DNA of 64,000 bases, taken from positions 1 through 64,000 of the forward strand of contig JANWYJ010000043.1 of assembly GCA_025055115.1 (NCBI GenBank). Direction: 5' to 3'. The notes beneath the pieces are model-generated. The model did no database searches, had not been told where the DNA came from, and saw only the letters and a list, made by a program, of their open reading frames with translations. How positions within the stretch are numbered: position 1 is the first letter of the stretch; the number at the start of each line of letters is the position of its first letter. Both the position numbers and the translations under genes were made by a program. The stretch comes from Gemmata sp. (lineage in GTDB: Bacteria; Planctomycetota; Planctomycetia; Gemmatales; Gemmataceae). This document shows positions 46,601 through 57,798 of this stretch, piece after piece.

Positions 46601-46627
46601 AGGGCCAATGTCCTCGGCGCAGACGGA

Positions 46628-47737
46628 TTATTTCCACCGATTGTGACGCTCCAGCTCCCGGAGATAATCCAGGGCCTCATCGACGGTACAAACCCAGACC
46701 CCAGGAACTCGTCCGCGGTTATCCAAATCCCGCAGTAACATCAAATCCTCAAAGTGTTCCGACTGTTCCAGTCGCTGGCGTTGTCGATGGCCCAGGGTGC
46801 CCTTTTTGTACTCCAGTGCATCCATGTGATGGCCAATCAGAAAGGCGGTTCGTTCGGTGATCAGGCCCGCAAGCGCGTCCAGCCCAGCTCTCACATGGTC
46901 GGTGGGGTCGATGCCTTTGCCAACGTCGTGGAGCAGCGCCGCTTGTAAGAATTCTTCGTCCCACGGTCGCTCCTGGCGGGCCAACTCGAAAACTTGCAAG
47001 GAGTGATACAATACGTCGCCCTCGGGGTGATAGCGAGGATTTTGTGAAACATTTTCCAACGGCGCAAGCAGTAGCCGAAACAATTGATATGGATCAACGG
47101 CCTGCTGTTGCTGCCGAAGGGCTTCTTCGATGGCCACCTCGGGATGTTCGCGCGCTATCAACTCTTCGAGTTCGCGCAGGCTGGCCCGTTCGATAGGTTG
47201 ACCGGTGATTGACGATTTGAAGACGTAGTGAGCTTTGTCTTCCGGGTAAACGGTCAGCTCGAAAGGGTATACGTCGAAAACGTGGATGTGGGTGAAGATG
47301 CGAGCTTCCCCCTGTTTGACAACGTGTTTGCGCTCGACCTCATAGGGCAAGCCTTCGGTTTCCAGGATTGCCGTGATGGGTTCAATGTGGTCGCTGAATA
47401 GATGCAAGTCGATGTCGGAACCTTTGCGAATATGCCCGGTCAGGACGCTGCCGATCAATCGCGGGCGAAATCGGGCTAACAAACGCATCAGGCGTAACGC
47501 GTGCAGGCGCATATCGCGCAGATGCGCCGTACGGGCCTCCCCTTCGTGTACGCGCGCCAGAAGCTGAATTTGGTCACGAATCTCGGCGTTACTCGGCAGA
47601 TCACTCGGTTTGACCAAACCGCGGCACAAGCGCTTGGCCGCTTGCCGTTTGGCGGTGAAATACTCCGATTCCAACCGCTCGTACATCAATCGTGCCGCTT
47701 CACGGGCAATCGCCTGACGCAACTTCGCGTCGGACAT
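46628..47737 (-). CDS. Nucleotidyltransferase-like protein fused to an HD domain
   Basis: 369-aa cytoplasmic protein. A nucleotidyltransferase-like domain occupies about 60-200, with the pol-beta motif LIGSVLTGHIRKGSDIDLHLF (Gly-Ser, Asp-x-Asp). An HD-type domain at about 240-330 has YHSLQVFEL and the metal motif ALLHDVGKGIDPTDH, plus a later IGHHMD. This arrangement recalls bacterial tRNA nucleotidyltransferase/poly(A) polymerase relatives, but order and spacing differ and a tRNA substrate is not shown. It lies between rmd and the thioesterase gene, all on the minus strand. Confidence 0.8.
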   Translation of the reverse strand: MSDAKLRQAIAREAARLMYERLESEYFTAKRQAAKRLCRGLVKPSDLPSNAEIRDQIQLLARVHEGEARTAHLRDMRLHALRLMRLLARFRPRLIGSVLTGHIRKGSDIDLHLFSDHIEPITAILETEGLPYEVERKHVVKQGEARIFTHIHVFDVYPFELTVYPEDKAHYVFKSSITGQPIERASLRELEELIAREHPEVAIEEALRQQQQAVDPYQLFRLLLAPLENVSQNPRYHPEGDVLYHSLQVFELARQERPWDEEFLQAALLHDVGKGIDPTDHVRAGLDALAGLITERTAFLIGHHMDALEYKKGTLGHRQRQRLEQSEHFEDLMLLRDLDNRGRVPGVWVCTVDEALDYLRELERHNRWK

Positions 47738-47841
47738 GCAATCATGCGGCGGTTGCTGTTGAGCCTATCCACGGCCGCCGCGAGGCTCATCCGGAACACC
47801 AGAAACCACCCAAAACTCACACAACCCGGACTATTCATAGT

Positions 47842-48801
47842 TTAACTGCGAGCGACCATCCGCCAATAGTCCAAAATATCGGCCAAGGATTGTTCGAGCG
47901 GAATTTGTGGCCGCCAACCGGTCGCGGCCTGGAGTTTGCGGACGTCGGCTCGTGTGACTGCCGTATCTGCTTTGCGTCCTGGCTCTATTCTGACGTTCAC
48001 TTGAATGGGAATGCGGGACATCGCGACCAGTCGGTCGAGAATATCCTGAATCCGATACGAATCACCCCGGGCTGCGTTGTAGGCTTCGCCCCGTACGCCC
48101 TTTTCCAACAACAGCGGGAACGCGGCCACAATATCGCGAACGTCGGTGATGTCGCGTTTGGCCGATAAATCCCCCGTCTCGACGATCGGGGGCTGCTTAC
48201 CGACCTCCGCCGCCGCGATCTGCCGGGCGAAGTTGGCGATTGCGAAATCTGCACTTTGCCGCGGACCAATCTGGTTGAAGAGTCGTACGCGGATAATGTC
48301 CAATTCCGCACTGCGGGCGTATTGGTAGCTCACCAAATCGGCTGCGGCTTTGCTTGCGGCATAAGGGCTGGCGGGCTTGAGGGTGGTGAATTCATCACAA
48401 GGTTCATCAGCTTTGTCAGGTTCGCCATAAATGAGACCGGTGGAAACAAACAGCGTCCGCGGTTTCAACCCGGAACGGACGATGGCATCGTAGAGCGCCC
48501 GGGTCGCAGTCAGGTTCTCGGACCAAGCCCGTTCGGGGTCGCGGAACGAACCGCCGGTGTTGGCGTAGCCGGCGAGGTGGAAAATCCAGTCGGGTTGGAC
48601 CTCGCGCAGAATGGCTTCGATTCGAGGGACGTCGCGCAATTCACCGGTCAGCAGTTGAGCCTGGGGGGCCAAGTGGGCCAGAACGGTCGGCCATTGTCCT
48701 TTGCGGCTGACGCCAAACAGCGCATGCCCACCCAACGACACCAGGTGTTCCACCAAGTGCCCGCCGACAAACCCGGTAATCCCGGTGATGAGGATACGCA
48801 T
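47842..48801 (-). CDS. rmd: GDP-6-deoxy-D-mannose reductase-like epimerase
   Basis: 319-aa extended short-chain dehydrogenase with RILITGITGFVGGHLVEHL at the N-terminus and a catalytic YAASKAA (YxxxK, about 148-152). It follows gmd on the same strand, 110 bp downstream, so it most likely reduces GDP-4-keto-6-deoxy-D-mannose to GDP-D-rhamnose; the neighbouring gene supports this more than sequence alone. VRLFNQIGPRQSADFAIANFARQI is typical of the RMD/GDP-mannose branch. An alternative role as another nucleotide-sugar 4-reductase cannot be excluded. ATG 48801. Confidence 0.82.
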   Translation of the reverse strand: MRILITGITGFVGGHLVEHLVSLGGHALFGVSRKGQWPTVLAHLAPQAQLLTGELRDVPRIEAILREVQPDWIFHLAGYANTGGSFRDPERAWSENLTATRALYDAIVRSGLKPRTLFVSTGLIYGEPDKADEPCDEFTTLKPASPYAASKAAADLVSYQYARSAELDIIRVRLFNQIGPRQSADFAIANFARQIAAAEVGKQPPIVETGDLSAKRDITDVRDIVAAFPLLLEKGVRGEAYNAARGDSYRIQDILDRLVAMSRIPIQVNVRIEPGRKADTAVTRADVRKLQAATGWRPQIPLEQSLADILDYWRMVARS

Positions 48802-48881
48802 GGAATTTTGAAGGGATGATTCCCCTTAGCGCACCGCAGCTGAGGCCCCACGGCCATGACCGTTTGGCCGTCGCACGCCAA

Positions 48882-51255
<2,374 letters not shown>

Positions 51256-51357
51256 AAGGCACCTATGTTCCGAAGTTGTTCCGCACCAAGGGGGGAAGCG
51301 ATCACTACCCGCTCAAAGCCTGCGTTAAAAGGCACCTAGGTTCCGAAGTAGTTCCGC
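51256..51357. repeat. Spaced direct repeat, 29 bp x2, period 73
   Basis: Copies at 51256-51284 and 51329-51357 share 27 of 29 bases, both starting AAGGCACCTA and ending GTTCCGC. The first copy is the 5' leader of the 50068-51255 gene, ending next to its start codon. Between the copies is unrelated DNA. Confidence 0.9.
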
Positions 51358-51388
51358 TGGCTCGCTTTCCGGTGGGCCGTTGGACTTC

Positions 51389-51428
51389 AAAGAGGCCTTT
51401 CCGTGGAAAAAGAGGCGTTTCCGTGGAA
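51389..51428. repeat. Tandem repeat, 20 bp x2
   Basis: AAAGAGGC(C/G)TTTCCGTGGAA at 51389-51408 and 51409-51428, adjacent, one mismatch. Confidence 0.93.
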
Positions 51429-51529
51429 CCGCCCCAGCGCGCAGAAAAGCCCGATAACTTGCGTGCAGGCGGCTCGGCCAACCGTGTTGCTCCTGTGATC
51501 GTGATTATAACCACAGAGCTACTATCACT

Positions 51530-52849
51530 TTACTTCTTCTTGCGGGCCGGTGGAAGCTCTCCTGGGGGAATCAGCCGGCGCCATTCGTGTTGCGTTTTCT
51601 CGGCCTCTGCGACAGTTCCGTTGGGCTTGAAGGGAATGTTTTTCCCCTCGGGGACGAGGCGAATCAGATGCCAAGCGGCCAGATTGCGTATCGCGGCTTT
51701 TTCATGGCCCAGGTAGTCGATGAGCACTTCGTAAGTTTCAGGAATTTGTAAGAGGTTGGGGGAGAAGCCAAAGAGTAGTTGTAAGATCGTTTTGGCTTGG
51801 GCTGGGGTGTAATCGCGCATGGTGATGAGGTGTTGGTAGAACTTCTGATCTTGCCCCGGGGCGCGGCCCAGCCAGTGCCGCAATACTGTGATGCCAAAAT
51901 CCCACTCGTCTAGGGTTTTGGCGTTGACCAGGGCTTGGCCCAAGCGGCTCAGTTCGTCAAGAGCGCCCAGGGTGATGAGGGCGAGACGTTGTTCGAGAGG
52001 CTCGGGCGAATCGAGGAATTGTTGCAGTGCCGCCTCCGGATTCTGGGCCCGAGCTTGGCGGAACTTTTCCACCGCAGCCGCAACTTTCTGACCGCGTTCG
52101 CTCAAAGCCTGATCAGCATTGGCCCAATCGGGCAACTGGGCGAGTTTCTGAGGCTGAGCGCTGCCCCCGTGAACGCTATCCCATTCCATCACCGCCGGTC
52201 CCGGAGGAGCGCTGACAGCAACGGTGGTATCACCACTGGTGATTTGCCCTGAGCCTTTCAAAACCAACAGCACCAGCGTTGCCACCGGGACCGCTGCCGG
52301 TGTTTCGCTTTTCGGATCGGCAACGCGGAAACGTGCCCCCGCTGGCCAGCGGCCGCAAAACTCCAGGGCGATCCGCGTTCCCGGTTCATCGAGTTGAATG
52401 ACCCACGTTTGATCCCAGAAATGGACCTTCACTTGGCTCGGCCCTTGTTCCCGGGTGTTGGTGATGTCCACCCGGCCGCGGTCGAGGGTGAAGACCAGGT
52501 CCAAACCCTTTTCGGGAGGCCCCAGCAGCAGAGCCGTTTCCAGGATCGGCAATGGCGAACGACCATCGTAATCGGCGAAGGATTTCACGGTTACGCTGCC
52601 CGCGGGGGATTGAAGTGTCGCGTGAGGTAACGCCACAAGCAGATCACCCGCGTACAGATCGGCATTGGTGGGAGGAACGACGAAATCCTTGGCAGCAGCA
52701 CGGCGGACGGCGAACGATCCCGCGGGGGAGGTCGCCTTGGCGACCAGCGGCTGGCTTTGGGCCAGGGCCGTTGTGGCCATCCCACCAATGGTAATGACAA
52801 CCCCTAACAGACACGGGGTCCGCAGGACACAAACTGCCCGGATGGCCAT
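51530..52849 (-). CDS. Secreted FecR-like protein with alpha-helical C-terminus
   Basis: 439-aa exported protein (signal peptide about 1-31, ends ALAQSQ). The N-terminal half resembles a FecR-like beta-rich domain (YAGDLLVALPHATLQSPAGSVTVKS, about 66-90). The C-terminal half (about 250-420) is helical with HEAT-like pairs such as ALQQFLDSPEPLEQRLALITLG and AAIRNLAAWHLIRLV. The final PPARKKK is basic. No enzymatic motif. A role in sensing or scaffolding is a guess. The domain names are family-level resemblance only. Confidence 0.72.
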   Translation of the reverse strand: MAIRAVCVLRTPCLLGVVITIGGMATTALAQSQPLVAKATSPAGSFAVRRAAAKDFVVPPTNADLYAGDLLVALPHATLQSPAGSVTVKSFADYDGRSPLPILETALLLGPPEKGLDLVFTLDRGRVDITNTREQGPSQVKVHFWDQTWVIQLDEPGTRIALEFCGRWPAGARFRVADPKSETPAAVPVATLVLLVLKGSGQITSGDTTVAVSAPPGPAVMEWDSVHGGSAQPQKLAQLPDWANADQALSERGQKVAAAVEKFRQARAQNPEAALQQFLDSPEPLEQRLALITLGALDELSRLGQALVNAKTLDEWDFGITVLRHWLGRAPGQDQKFYQHLITMRDYTPAQAKTILQLLFGFSPNLLQIPETYEVLIDYLGHEKAAIRNLAAWHLIRLVPEGKNIPFKPNGTVAEAEKTQHEWRRLIPPGELPPARKKK

Positions 52850-52961
52850 AGTCGCTCCGTGTTACGAGTTCACCAGCGAGTATTCAAAAGCCGTCGCTCC
52901 TACTACGGCGCTCCGACTATCTATTCTACCACCGGGCCGATGCGATCTATCCGGCACGATA

Positions 52962-53015
52962 TCGGGTTACGCCCTAGCGGCGGTGCGGTCGGGTTAGGCC
53001 GCAGCGGCGGCACTG
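52962..53015. repeat. In-frame duplication of the oxidoreductase 3' end (period 27)
   Basis: Imperfect adjacent copies at 52962-52988 and 52989-53015 (21 of 27 identical). The proximal copy contains the minus-strand stop 52994-52996 and the distal copy retains an in-frame stop. The reading frame gives PDSAAAAA-stop-PDRTAARA-stop. Confidence 0.85.
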
Positions 53016-54004
53016 TCGGGCACGATGATGATTTTCCCGGTCAGAGTACCGGCTTTGCGGAGCGTGTTTTCTTCCTGAAGTTGATGAGCCGCCGCTGTTT
53101 GTGACAACGGAAACTTCGCACCAACCAACGGTCGCAGTCGGCCTTCCTGCATCCACCGATTGATGTCGGCAGCACAAACCGCCTGTTCCGCCGCGGTCAT
53201 GTTGAACATGGCGAATCCGAGAAGGGATAATCCTTTCACATAGAACGGGCCGTTGGGTAAGACCGGCCGGGCCGCTCGTCCGGCCATGACCACGATTCGC
53301 CCGCGGGGGGCCATCAACTCAACGGTTGTGTCGAAATCGCTGGGGGGTTGGGTTTCATACCACACGTTCACCCCCGCCGTGAGTTCACGGACGCGGGCCG
53401 GAATATCGTCGGTTTTGTAGTTCAGAACGCAATCTGCGCCCAACTGCCGTGCCCGCTGCGCTTTTTCGTCATGGCCGACGGTGGTAATGACCTTGGCCCC
53501 GGCGATTTTGGCCATCTGAACCACCATCGCACCCACCCCCCCGGTGCCGCCATGAACAAAAACCCATTCCCCGGGCTGCAATTGGGCACGATGAAACAGA
53601 CCGAGGTGTGCGGTAATGCCCACCAAGGCTGCAGCCGCTGCGTCAATTTCGCACACCCCCTCAGGAATCGGGTAAACCCATTGCTCGTGGGTGGAGACAA
53701 ACTCCGCACAGGTCCCCTGACGCCCTAATAAGCCTTGATTACTACCCCAGACGCGATCCCCGGGGCGAAAGCGCGTCACCTCGGCCCCCACCGCATCCAC
53801 AATTCCTGCGAAATCGGTGCCGGTGATCGCCGGGCGCGGCAATGGCATGGGCGCTGCACCACTGCGAATGTAGGTATCGATCGGGTTAATCGAGGCCGCC
53901 AGGACACGCACCCGGACTTCATGGGCCTGTGGTTGCGGGGTGGGTACTTCGCCCACACGGATGACATCGGGAGTCCCGGTCGTTTCAAAGAAGGCGGCTT
54001 TCAT
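52994..54004 (-). CDS. NAD(P)H:quinone oxidoreductase, zinc-independent MDR family
   Basis: 336-aa medium-chain dehydrogenase/reductase of the quinone oxidoreductase branch (QOR). Conserved features are the N-terminal MKAAFFETTGTPDVIRV, the SINPIDTYIRSG block, and the nucleotide site VFVHGGTGGVGAMVVQMAKIAGAKVITT (about 146-173). No zinc-binding cysteine pattern is seen. It probably reduces quinones or enones with NADPH. It is divergent from phhA. The tail and stop lie in a 27-bp in-frame duplication. Confidence 0.88.
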   Translation of the reverse strand: MKAAFFETTGTPDVIRVGEVPTPQPQAHEVRVRVLAASINPIDTYIRSGAAPMPLPRPAITGTDFAGIVDAVGAEVTRFRPGDRVWGSNQGLLGRQGTCAEFVSTHEQWVYPIPEGVCEIDAAAAALVGITAHLGLFHRAQLQPGEWVFVHGGTGGVGAMVVQMAKIAGAKVITTVGHDEKAQRARQLGADCVLNYKTDDIPARVRELTAGVNVWYETQPPSDFDTTVELMAPRGRIVVMAGRAARPVLPNGPFYVKGLSLLGFAMFNMTAAEQAVCAADINRWMQEGRLRPLVGAKFPLSQTAAAHQLQEENTLRKAGTLTGKIIIVPDSAAAAA

Positions 54005-54154
54005 TGGATAGCTCGTTTTTTCCTCAGAGGAACTGTGTAACAGGCACCGTCTGGCGCGTCTTTAGTCGCTAGAATACCTAATAAGAAGGCCGCGGTCACG
54101 CGGCTCCGGTGATGACCCTCTCCCTCAACCGGACACGACTCCGAAGGTGTTGCG

Positions 54155-55051
54155 ATGAATCAACCCGAAACCCTGGTGGAATACGGTGTCGTGATCGACG
54201 CCAAGCTGATGGTGGAACCGCCCGATGTGACCGAGTTGGTTCTCGACCCCGGCCATCCCGGCGAGAACGACCCGGTCTACATCGCCCGCCGCAAAGAGCT
54301 GTTTGCCCTCACGCGCAAACACCGGCTCGAGAACCTCGGCCCGCCATTGATCGACTACACCGAGGAGGAAACGCGTATCTGGCGGGAAGTCGCACCCCAA
54401 CTGGACCAACTGCACCGCCAATATGCGTGCAGCCTCTACAACAAAGCCAAAGACGACCTGGCCATCACCCAAACCGAAATCCCACAACTGCGCACCATCA
54501 GCCAGCGGCTGGAACGCGAAACCAACATGCATTTGGTGCCCGCAGAAGGGGCTTTACCGTACCGGACATTCTACCAATACATCGCGCAGCGCGGATTCCC
54601 GGTGACGCAATTCATCCGCCACGGTTCACACCCGGAGTTCACCCCGGAACCGGATATGATCCACGACTGCCTCGGCCATGTGCCGCCACTGATGAACCAG
54701 GATTACGCCGAATTACTCACCCTCATCGGCAAAGCAGTTGCGACCACGCATCGGGGCGATCAGGTTCTGGCCCTCAAACGCTTCAGCTGGTTCAGCATCG
54801 AGTTTGGGCTGATCGAAGAGCACGGGGAAATCAAGGTCTTTGGGGCAGGGATTCTGTCGAGTATCGGAGAAATTCCGCACGCCCTGTTCTCCAAGGATGT
54901 CTCCCGGCGGCCGTTTGTCACCGAAACTGTGATCAATACCGACTACGACCCATCGTACATGCAAAAGGACTTTTTCATCGCCCCTTCGTTGCCATTCTTG
55001 CGCCGCGAGTTGGAGACACTCGTTCGCCGCTTTGGCATTCCCGTGCTGTGA
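54155..55051 (+). CDS. phhA: Aromatic amino acid (phenylalanine 4-) hydroxylase
   Basis: Hydroxylates phenylalanine to tyrosine with tetrahydrobiopterin and Fe(II). The 298-aa monomeric bacterial-type enzyme has PDMIHDCLGHVPPL with iron ligands His170 and His175 and the third ligand Glu216 in FSIEFGLIEE; spacing (5, 41) fits the family. EGALPYRTFYQYIAQRGFP is also conserved. ATG 54155 is the natural start. It is followed by hppD and hmgA, making a phenylalanine/tyrosine catabolic set. A pterin dehydratase gene is not in the window. Confidence 0.93.
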   Translation: MNQPETLVEYGVVIDAKLMVEPPDVTELVLDPGHPGENDPVYIARRKELFALTRKHRLENLGPPLIDYTEEETRIWREVAPQLDQLHRQYACSLYNKAKDDLAITQTEIPQLRTISQRLERETNMHLVPAEGALPYRTFYQYIAQRGFPVTQFIRHGSHPEFTPEPDMIHDCLGHVPPLMNQDYAELLTLIGKAVATTHRGDQVLALKRFSWFSIEFGLIEEHGEIKVFGAGILSSIGEIPHALFSKDVSRRPFVTETVINTDYDPSYMQKDFFIAPSLPFLRRELETLVRRFGIPVL

Positions 55052-55061
55052 GTGGCCCACG

Positions 55062-55160
55062 GCTGCTGTCGATCGGCCAGTAGCCGCGGAGGCGTCGTCG
55101 AATTCTATAACGCGTCAGACTTCGTGAAAACATCGCTGCTATCGATTGGCCAGTGGCCGC
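55062..55160. repeat. Spaced direct repeat, 26 bp x2, period 73
   Basis: Copies at 55062-55087 and 55135-55160, both starting GCTGCT(G/A)TCGAT and ending CCGC, with 23 of 26 identical. They lie between the phhA stop and the hppD start. Confidence 0.87.
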
Positions 55161-55240
55161 CAAGCAGCAGACTAACAAAACAGCAGACTATTTCTCATCA
55201 ATCCCGCAACTGCGGGGGGCATCCCAACTTCCTGACGACC

Positions 55241-56341
55241 ATGAACGATATACCTCTTCGTAAAATTGATCACGTTCGCTTTTTTGTGGGCAACGCGCGG
55301 CAAAGCGCCTTTTTCTACCGCAATGCTTTCGGTTTCGATGTCGTAGCTTATGCCGGGTTAGAAACTAAAGTCCGACACGAAGCCGGGTACGTCCTCAAGC
55401 AAGGCGACATCACCTTCGTTCTTACCTCGCCGCTGTCTGATCAACACCCCGAATGTTACCGGCTCATCAAACACGGCGATGGCGTGATGGATATTGCCTT
55501 GGAAGTGCCCGATGTCCGAGCGGCGTTTGACGAGGCGGTCCGCCGTGGTGCCCAACCCGTACGGCCACCCGAAGCTCTGGAGGACGAATACGGCGTCTAT
55601 GAAACAGCCAGTATTCTCGCCTATGGGGACACTACCCACTCGTTCGTCAATCGCGACCGCTATCGCGGCGTGTTCGCCCCGGGCTTCAAACCCATCGACC
55701 CCGATCGCTATAACCCCAGCACCGCCCGCCCCGTCGGCCTGGTCGCCATCGACCACATGGTGGCGAACGTCGAAGAAGGCAAGATGAATGAATGGGTGGA
55801 TTGGTACGCCAAAGTTCTGGGCTTCACACAACTGATCTCCTTTGACGACAAAGATATCAGCACTGAATACTCAGCGCTGATGTCGAAAGTGATGCAAAAT
55901 GGCACAGGTCGGATCAAATTCCCCATCAATGAACCAGCCAAGGCCAAGCGCCGCAGCCAAATTGAGGAATATCTCACCTACTATGGCGGCCCCGGGGTCC
56001 AACACATCGCCATGATGACCGGCGACATCATTAAAACCGTCCGGGCGATGCGAGCCAACGACGTATCGTTCCTCCGCGTACCCAAAACCTACTACGAGGC
56101 CCTGACCGACCGCGTGGGTACCATCCAGGAGGATATTAGAGAATTGGCCGAGCTGGGCATCCTAGTCGATCGCGACGACGAAGGCTATATGCTGCAAATC
56201 TTCACCAAACCGGTATCCGATCGGCCTACGCTGTTTTTTGAAATCATCCAGCGCCGCGGTTCCAAGAGCTTCGGAAAAGGCAACTTCAAGGCCCTGTTTG
56301 AGGCCATTGAACGAGAACAAGCCCTCCGGGGCACGCTCTGA
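55241..56341 (+). CDS. hppD: 4-Hydroxyphenylpyruvate dioxygenase
   Basis: Fe(II) vicinal-oxygen-chelate enzyme converting 4-hydroxyphenylpyruvate to homogentisate. The 366-aa product has two VOC modules. Iron ligands are His172 in IDHMVANV, His255 in VQHIAMMTGDI and Glu334 in LFFEIIQRRG. RIKFPINEPA and GFGKGNFKALFEAIE-like blocks are typical (here SFGKGNFKALFEAIE). Start ATG 55241 gives the family length; the in-frame extension to 55052 is repeat-rich leader. It lies between phhA and hmgA. Confidence 0.95.
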   Translation: MNDIPLRKIDHVRFFVGNARQSAFFYRNAFGFDVVAYAGLETKVRHEAGYVLKQGDITFVLTSPLSDQHPECYRLIKHGDGVMDIALEVPDVRAAFDEAVRRGAQPVRPPEALEDEYGVYETASILAYGDTTHSFVNRDRYRGVFAPGFKPIDPDRYNPSTARPVGLVAIDHMVANVEEGKMNEWVDWYAKVLGFTQLISFDDKDISTEYSALMSKVMQNGTGRIKFPINEPAKAKRRSQIEEYLTYYGGPGVQHIAMMTGDIIKTVRAMRANDVSFLRVPKTYYEALTDRVGTIQEDIRELAELGILVDRDDEGYMLQIFTKPVSDRPTLFFEIIQRRGSKSFGKGNFKALFEAIEREQALRGTL

Positions 56342-56502
56342 CCGTTGCCGGGGGGGGGGACCCTATCGCCCCACCACGGCTGAGCAGAACGTTGCTCGCA
56401 ACTCATCTGCCCGTGGCCCGGCCCGTGGAAATGCCCCCAGGTCCATCCTCCTTGGGCCGGTCGATGTGGTGATGAGGCGATAATTGACGTAAGTTCAGGA
56501 AT

Positions 56503-56542
56503 ATCCGTAGCTTCAGGTTACTACCCGCAGCTTCAGGTTTCG
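56503..56542. repeat. Tandem repeat, 20 bp x2, upstream of hmgA
   Basis: Copies at 56503-56522 and 56523-56542 share 16 of 20 bases around CAGCTTCAGGTT/TAGCTTCAGGTT. The second ends next to the hmgA ribosome-binding site. Confidence 0.7.
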
Positions 56543-56553
56543 GAGGGTGATTC

Positions 56554-57723
56554 ATGCCCCAGTACCTCTCCCGCGGCCGCATTCCGAAAAAACGACACAT
56601 TGCCCACCGCACCAGCCCCGGGTTCAAAGGGGAGGGGATTTACTATGAAGAAGTGATTACCACACAAGGATTTGCTCGCGCCTACTCGATCGCCTACCAT
56701 TTACGCCCGCCCACACGTGTGAAACAGCTCGCAGCCGCGGGGGAAATGCGTGTGGAGAAAGCGGAGGTTCGCGAACTGCGGCATTTTCACCTCAAAAGTG
56801 GGCGGCTGACGCCTCAGGGCGACCCGATCACTGGCCGTGTGCCGCTGTTGACCAACGCGGATGTGACCCTGTGGCGCTGTCGCCCCACACAGCCGCAAGC
56901 AGAATTGTTCCGCAATGCCCTCGCCGATGAAATTGTCTTCGTTCACAAAGGGCGTGGCCGGTTGCTGACCCATTTTGGCGTTTTGCCCATCCAACCCTTC
57001 GATTATGTGGTCATTCCGCGTTGCACCACCTATCGGTTCGAATTCGACACCGACATTGCCCCCGATTTGCTGGTGATCGAGTCCGCCGGGCAAGTGAATA
57101 TCCCGCCCCGCTACTTCAATCACGATGGGCAACTGCGTCTGGGAGCGCCTTATTGTGAGCGGGACTTGCACGGGCCTACCGAACTTCTGACCATCGATGA
57201 AGAGAAGGACACTCCCGTGCTCATTAAAGACGGTACCCGGCTGACCCGCTACATCCTCGCCAGTCACCCGTTCGACGTCGTCGGTTGGGACGGCTGCGTT
57301 TACCCGTTTACCTTCAATGCCGATGACTTTGAACCAATCACGGGAACCATCCATCAGCCGCCGCCCATTCACCTGACCTTCGAAACCAATGGTTTTGTCC
57401 TCTGTACGTTTGCCCCGCGGATGCTCGATACCCACCCCGAGGCTATCAAAGTCCCCTACGCTCACAGTAACGTGGAAAGCGATGAGGTGTTGTATTACGT
57501 TCGCGGCCGCTTCGGCAGCCGCCGCGGCGTGGAGGAAGCCTCGTTCACTCTACACCCGCATGGGATTCCCCACGGGCCACATCCGGGCACCATTGTAGCC
57601 AGCCGCGACATGAAATGGACCGACGAATTGGCGGTCATGGTCGATACCTTCCGCCCGCTGTTTGTCACAAAACAAGCCTTGGAAATCGATGATCCCCAAT
57701 ACCCGTATTCGTGGTTGGATTGA
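56554..57723 (+). CDS. hmgA: Homogentisate 1,2-dioxygenase
   Basis: Opens the homogentisate ring to maleylacetoacetate using Fe(II). The 389-aa cupin-fold protein has VPYAHSNVESDEVLYYVRGRF (about 306-326; His and Glu iron-ligand region) and TLHPHGIPHGPHPG (about 342-355), matching the HGD ligand region. It is shorter than the roughly 430-440-aa proteobacterial enzyme, mainly at the N-terminus. ATG 56554 has GGAGGG 6 nt upstream. maiA and fahA for the next steps are not in the window. Confidence 0.88.
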   Translation: MPQYLSRGRIPKKRHIAHRTSPGFKGEGIYYEEVITTQGFARAYSIAYHLRPPTRVKQLAAAGEMRVEKAEVRELRHFHLKSGRLTPQGDPITGRVPLLTNADVTLWRCRPTQPQAELFRNALADEIVFVHKGRGRLLTHFGVLPIQPFDYVVIPRCTTYRFEFDTDIAPDLLVIESAGQVNIPPRYFNHDGQLRLGAPYCERDLHGPTELLTIDEEKDTPVLIKDGTRLTRYILASHPFDVVGWDGCVYPFTFNADDFEPITGTIHQPPPIHLTFETNGFVLCTFAPRMLDTHPEAIKVPYAHSNVESDEVLYYVRGRFGSRRGVEEASFTLHPHGIPHGPHPGTIVASRDMKWTDELAVMVDTFRPLFVTKQALEIDDPQYPYSWLD

Positions 57724-57798
57724 TCCGCAGTTGAGTCGGGCAATCGCGCTTTCCTTGGAGCGTCTTCTGTAACTTCTGAAATATGCTACACTTAGGGA

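Noticed and set aside
54109-55083. A 324-codon plus-strand frame over phhA
   Set aside because: It overlaps phhA in another frame, is rich in Pro and Arg, and lacks motifs; phhA has intact iron ligands.
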